Positions 60,683-64,000 of a stretch of DNA of 64,000 bases are shown here, one piece after another. The notes beneath the pieces were generated by a model. That model saw only the letters and a program-made list of their open reading frames with translations. It had not been told where the DNA came from and made no database searches. Numbering within the stretch: the stretch's first letter is position 1; every line of letters begins with the position of its first letter. Made by a program: the position numbers and the translations under genes. The stretch is from JBMNGN01 sp050949865 (GTDB taxonomy: Bacteria; Bacillota; Syntrophomonadia; Syntrophomonadales; Syntrophomonadaceae). Where the stretch lies: positions 124,001-188,000 of the forward strand of contig JBMNGN010000003.1 in the NCBI GenBank assembly GCA_050949865.1, read 5' to 3'.

Positions 60683-60758
60683 TGGTGGAGCTAGTGGGAT
60701 TCGAACCCACGACCTCTTGAATGCCATTCAAGCGCGCTCCCAACTGCGCCATAGCCCC
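60683..60758 (-). tRNA. tRNA-Ala (anticodon GGC), lying inside the leuS T-box leader
   Basis: Canonical cloverleaf: acceptor GGGGCTA/TAGCTCC with the alanine identity pair G3-U70, anticodon loop ATGGCAT with the A32-U38 pair typical of tRNA-Ala(GGC), T-arm GTGGG/CCCAC, discriminator A and an encoded CCA. It reads codon GCC. It has no promoter or terminator of its own. Two bases before it and four after it, GGCAAAGAU and AUUUUUGCC form a 9-bp helix, so the tRNA occupies the loop of the T-box stem III position. Confidence 0.97.
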
Positions 60759-60936
60759 ACATCTTTGCCCGCTCGGTTATATTAACGGATGTTTCCGTTA
60801 CAGACTTTAAGCCTGTAAAGCTCTCCGGTGAGTTCAACAGGTTTATCGTTTTACACCTACCAACGATTCTCTGTAGACCCCGTCTACTACTCCGGTTCAT
60901 CGCCTTTCGATTATGCAATTAAATTGAACAATAGAA

Positions 60937-60965
60937 ATTATATGATAATTAATAGCTAAAGTCAA
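60937..60965 (-). promoter_or_regulatory. Sigma-A promoter of the leuS T-box/tRNA-Ala transcript
   Basis: Minus-strand TTGACT (60965-60960), 17-base spacer, TATAAT (60942-60937). The predicted start is about 60930, 35 bases before stem I. Confidence 0.88.
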
Positions 60966-61128
60966 CCATGAAGCCCGGGAAGGCACTATATTTTGTGTTG
61001 GTCTATTCAATCCAATGTATAAACCTATATAAACCCCAGAGAAAAGTAAAGAATAAAAAATATCGGCAGCCACTTTTTCCTTGCGAAAAAACAAGTGGGT
61101 TGACAAATAAAGGGTAGATATGTAAATA

Positions 61129-61770
61129 ATGGGTATAAATACTCGCGGGGTGGAAGAATTGCCAGGGTATGATAAACGGATAATTGCAGGTATAGTTGTA
61201 TATACCTGCCTAATATTTTTTACGGGAGTAAAGTACGGTTCATTTCAGCAACAGCAGGAATCAGATACCCGGATTAATGTAATTGAGGAATTGGCCAGCC
61301 AGTCCTTAAAGGCGGGGGAATCGGAAACCCAGGAGGATTATATTGAAGTATATGTCGGGGGTGCGGTAGAAAGACCCGGTGTATATCGCCTTCCTTTGGG
61401 CTCCAGGGTTTACCAGGCCATTGAAATGGCGGGCGGGGCCTTTTTTCTAGACCCCAGGTATCTAGATATGGCTCGAAAACTGGTGGATGAGGAAACCATA
61501 TTTGTTCCCACCAGGGAGGAAATTGAAGCAGGGATTGGCAGCCAGTTAACCCTTACTTATTATGGTCAAGCCGATAAGTTAAATATAAATACTGCTTCGG
61601 CTCAGGAAATAGCAGCGAATCTCAGCGGTATCGGTCCGGTTTTAGCGGAACGTATTGTTGAATATAGGAACAAGAACGGCTCTTTCAAAAGTATAGATGA
61701 AATCAAGAAGGTCAACGGAATTGGGGAAGGAAGATTTGAGGAGATTAAAGACCATATCAGTGTAAGGTGA
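61129..61770 (+). CDS. comEA: ComEA, DNA-binding protein of competence
   Basis: 213 residues, ATG with AAAGGGTAG in front (a GTG at 61150 is an alternative). One N-terminal membrane helix (IIAGIVVYTCLIFFTGV), an SLBB domain (IEVYVGGAVERPGVYRLPLG), and a C-terminal double helix-hairpin-helix (KLNINTASAQEIAANLSGIG, INGIG-like second hairpin). It captures dsDNA outside the membrane for ComEC. comEC follows four bases after its stop. Confidence 0.94.
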   Translation: MGINTRGVEELPGYDKRIIAGIVVYTCLIFFTGVKYGSFQQQQESDTRINVIEELASQSLKAGESETQEDYIEVYVGGAVERPGVYRLPLGSRVYQAIEMAGGAFFLDPRYLDMARKLVDEETIFVPTREEIEAGIGSQLTLTYYGQADKLNINTASAQEIAANLSGIGPVLAERIVEYRNKNGSFKSIDEIKKVNGIGEGRFEEIKDHISVR

Positions 61771-61774
61771 ATTT

Positions 61775-64000
61775 ATGGTTCAATACTGGTTTTTCCTGTT
61801 TATTTGCCTAACCCTATCCCTGGTTCTATCCGCTTATCACCTGATGCATATAGCAATGCTTGTTTTCCTGGCCCTCATCGGGTACGGTTTTTTAATGGCC
61901 CGGGATAGGGTGCCGGTATTGGCAGGAGCCTGCCTTGTCATATTGGGCATGGGATTGGCAACCCTTAACCAGAGTCCGGGTGAGTTCATTCCAACTGGTG
62001 ATCAGGTTATTGTAACCGGGACGATCAAGAGTTTTCCCCGTTGCCTGGATCAAACCACCCGCTTCGTTGTGCAAACCGATGGCTTATATAACAGAGAACG
62101 GTTGCTGGTAATCTGCGAATTTAAGGCTCGTCTGCACAAGGGAGAACAACTGGCGTTTCGTGGTTCAATCCAGCTTCCCCAAGAACCGGGAAATCCTGGA
62201 GAGTTTGATTATCCTGCTTACCTGGCTTTAGATAAAATCCGTTGTATAGCCTATGTAGAAAACCCCGAAGATATTAGGATTATCAGTTCCTGCAGTATGG
62301 TTCAAAACTTCGTCAACCGGTTTAGAGAAAGAGCCCAAAGGTTGTTATTGAGCAATCTTAAACAGGACACCGCAGCCATCTTAATGGGAATGGTGTTAGG
62401 GGACAGGGATCAAATCGATCCAGAACAGTATTCAGTTTTTCAGAAGATCGGAACCGCACATTTATTTGCCATTTCCGGGCTGCATGTAGGATTCCTTTTA
62501 TTGTTCTGGCTATGGATTACCAGCTTTTTGGGTTTTTCCAAAACTAGCGGATTTTATTCCAGTATTGCTGTATTATTGCTATATGGAAGTATAATTGGAT
62601 GGCCGGTTTCGGTAGCTAGAGCTACTGCTATGGCTATTATTGGATTGATAGCATATTATACCGGCAGAAGAAACCATTTGCTCAACAGTTTGGGAATTGC
62701 TGGTCTTATCATCCTGGTACTCGATCCCAACGCGCCTTTTAGGATTTCCTTCCAGCTATCATTCCTGGCAACCTGGGGGCTGATCTATATTTACCCGCGG
62801 ATAAGAGGGAAAATTCCCAGTAAAAACCGCCTTTGGGATCTGGCTCTGGTGCCATTAGCCGCCCAGGCGGCAGTGCTTCCTTTAATGTCTTACCATTTCA
62901 ATCTATTGTCCCCGGTTTCCCTATTGAGCAATATAATAAGCTCGTATCTGGCAGGAATTTCAGTAATCCTAGGGTTTGCGGCCCTTTTATTTAGTTTTTT
63001 GCCTGGCATAAGTGCCGTATTTCTAGTGCCAGCCGGTTTTATAATTGAAATAATACTAAAATCATCCAATGTCCTGGCTTATTTGCCTATGGCCTACACC
63101 TGGGTTGCTACCCCCAGCCTGCTCCTGGTGGTTTTGTATTATGGTGGCCTAATTATAGTGATTGAAAATATCAATAACTTCAGCAAAAAAGGAATTGTAA
63201 CCGGAGGGGTCATAATCGGGTTGTGCATAGCCGTTATATGCCTGCCAGCCTGGGTCTGGAACCGGGGCGTGATGGAAGTGGTGTTTATTGAAGTTGGACA
63301 GGGGGATTGCATCCTGGTTAAAACCCCTCAGGGCAAGTTTATTTTAGTAGATGGAGGTGGCAGCCAATTCTATGACGTAGGAACCAGGAAGGTTTTGCCC
63401 TACCTCAAGCATAGAGGGATACGCACCATTGATCTGGCTATAAACACCCATCCTGATATAGACCACCTGGGTGGTCTGGAAACCGTTATTGAGGGAGTAA
63501 AAGTAAGATATGTGGGAATTCCTTCCAGTCTCTATAGCTGTAGGGAATATACCAACTTTAAAGAAAAAGGGGAACGGTATGGAATTCCCTTGCTCCTCCT
63601 TAAGGGTGGGGACAGGCTGGACATAGAGGAGAAAGTAACCGTGCAGGTGCTGGATCATGGCTCACCTGCTCTTAGTGATTTCAATGACCAATCAATTGTA
63701 CTGTATCTTAAATACCGGGAATTCTCTGCGGTTTTATGCGGGGATCTTGGGACAGAAGGACTGCAACAACTCAGATTTACCCATTCCCAAACCCCGGTAA
63801 CGGTAGTCAAGGTACCTCACCATGGCAGCAGATCATCGCTGCTCCCGGAATTCTACGACCGGATTAAACCCGCCTATGCAGTTATTTCAGTGGGAAATAA
63901 TAATCGCTTTGGACACCCCCACCCGGAAGTAATAGATGAACTGGCTGACCGTAATATAACTACTTATAGGACCGATGTTCATGGTGCAGTTACGGTTTTA
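61775..64000 (+). CDS. comEC: ComEC/Rec2 DNA-uptake channel, 3' end cut off by the window
   Basis: Open frame of 742 codons to the last base, from the ATG at 61775 after AAGGTGA. N-terminal membrane segments and OB-like DUF4131 region (about 55-165), the competence membrane domain with FAISGLHVGFLLLF and SVARATAMAIIGL, and a C-terminal metallo-beta-lactamase domain: VVFIEVGQGDCILVKTP, NTHPDIDHLGG (HxDxDH), VPHHGSRSS and GHPHPEV. The MBL part is thought to degrade the non-transported strand. Only the last few residues should be missing. With ComEA it indicates a transformation apparatus. Confidence 0.96.
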   Translation, partial: MVQYWFFLFICLTLSLVLSAYHLMHIAMLVFLALIGYGFLMARDRVPVLAGACLVILGMGLATLNQSPGEFIPTGDQVIVTGTIKSFPRCLDQTTRFVVQTDGLYNRERLLVICEFKARLHKGEQLAFRGSIQLPQEPGNPGEFDYPAYLALDKIRCIAYVENPEDIRIISSCSMVQNFVNRFRERAQRLLLSNLKQDTAAILMGMVLGDRDQIDPEQYSVFQKIGTAHLFAISGLHVGFLLLFWLWITSFLGFSKTSGFYSSIAVLLLYGSIIGWPVSVARATAMAIIGLIAYYTGRRNHLLNSLGIAGLIILVLDPNAPFRISFQLSFLATWGLIYIYPRIRGKIPSKNRLWDLALVPLAAQAAVLPLMSYHFNLLSPVSLLSNIISSYLAGISVILGFAALLFSFLPGISAVFLVPAGFIIEIILKSSNVLAYLPMAYTWVATPSLLLVVLYYGGLIIVIENINNFSKKGIVTGGVIIGLCIAVICLPAWVWNRGVMEVVFIEVGQGDCILVKTPQGKFILVDGGGSQFYDVGTRKVLPYLKHRGIRTIDLAINTHPDIDHLGGLETVIEGVKVRYVGIPSSLYSCREYTNFKEKGERYGIPLLLLKGGDRLDIEEKVTVQVLDHGSPALSDFNDQSIVLYLKYREFSAVLCGDLGTEGLQQLRFTHSQTPVTVVKVPHHGSRSSLLPEFYDRIKPAYAVISVGNNNRFGHPHPEVIDELADRNITTYRTDVHGAVTVL

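Larger units (their letters stand above)
60613..60897 (-). promoter_or_regulatory. leuS T-box riboswitch (leucine, specifier CUC) interrupted by a tRNA gene
   Basis: Reading the minus strand: stem I base CCGG (60895-60892), AGAGA motif (about 60872-60868), GUUGGUAGGUG distal loop, specifier GAA-CUC-ACC with CUC at 60832-60830, returning CCGG at 60828-60825. Stem II is UUACAG/CUGUAA (60818-60813, 60803-60798); a IIA/B-like AACGGA/UCCGUU follows. The T-box core AGGGUGGUACCGCGGG is at 60665-60650. The terminator stem is ACUCUCGUC (60644-60636) with GAUGAGGGU (60627-60619), then a U-run; AGGG of the T-box can instead pair with CCCU at 60636-60633 as antiterminator. Between stem II and the T-box, the stem III position holds a tRNA-Ala gene. 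Confidence 0.93.

Noticed and set aside
60582..60752. N-terminal extension of leuS in the same reading frame
   Set aside because: This stretch is the tRNA-Ala and T-box terminator. A good ribosome site and the conserved LeuRS start point to the ATG at 60581.

Overview
The window reads as a chromosome segment of a low-to-mid GC, spore-forming, anaerobic Firmicute of the Clostridia type. The gene order mreBCD-mrdA-minCDE-rodA-spoIVFAB-radical SAM-DUF2344-rng-rplU-rpmA-(spo0B-like)-obg-proBA, the nadD-yqeK-rsfS cluster and the comEA-comEC-leuS cluster are typical of that group. A 4-hydroxybutyryl-CoA dehydratase-like enzyme behind a sigma-54-type promoter suggests a fermentative or syntrophic fatty-acid lifestyle, for example a Syntrophomonadaceae member. 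The family placement is inference from gene content; no database was searched. TTG and GTG starts are common.

Layout. 1-8.7 kb: NfeD/slipin membrane pair, a lipoprotein, a DctPQM TRAP transporter, a TrkH potassium channel protein and a Phd-Uma2 fusion. 8.9-10.8 kb: six minus-strand tRNA genes (Gly, Arg, His, Gln, Lys; separately Pro), a 46-residue zinc-ribbon gene and a small membrane protein. 10.8-13.3 kb: L,D-transpeptidase, TPR membrane protein, tRNA-Gly. 13.4-21.6 kb: proteostasis cluster tig-clpP-clpX-lonB-lonA-engB. 21.6-23.7 kb: a two-gene minus-strand unit (SEC-C protein, URO-D-like protein). 24-31.8 kb: valS-folC, a Pho-box-preceded PhoU-like/Pit pair, rex, maf, radC. 31.9-51.7 kb: the long shape, division, sporulation, ribosome and proline block. 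51.9-55.8 kb: AbfD-like dehydratase, transposase remnant, cysteine synthase and a Cys-rich protein. 55.9-64 kb: nadD-yqeK-rsfS, ogt, leuS, comEA and comEC (cut by the window end).

The most striking element lies upstream of leuS. A complete T-box leader (sigma-A-type promoter, stem I with a CUC leucine specifier, stem II, T-box sequence, terminator) carries an intact, canonical tRNA-Ala(GGC) gene exactly in the loop of the helix that precedes the T-box sequence (stem III position). The tRNA has no visible promoter of its own and sits upstream of the regulated terminator. It should therefore be transcribed whether or not leuS is expressed, and its release would cut the riboswitch in two. I know of no description of this arrangement.

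Other points of interest are: three overlapping downstream genes (folC, radC, yqeK) whose best-supported starts are ACG, CTG and ATA; an L27 gene without the cleavable N-terminal extension and without the Prp protease gene; a Spo0B-like protein at the classic spo0B locus; a triple 11-bp-phased Pho box; and a 25-bp-arm palindromic repeat between lonA and engB.
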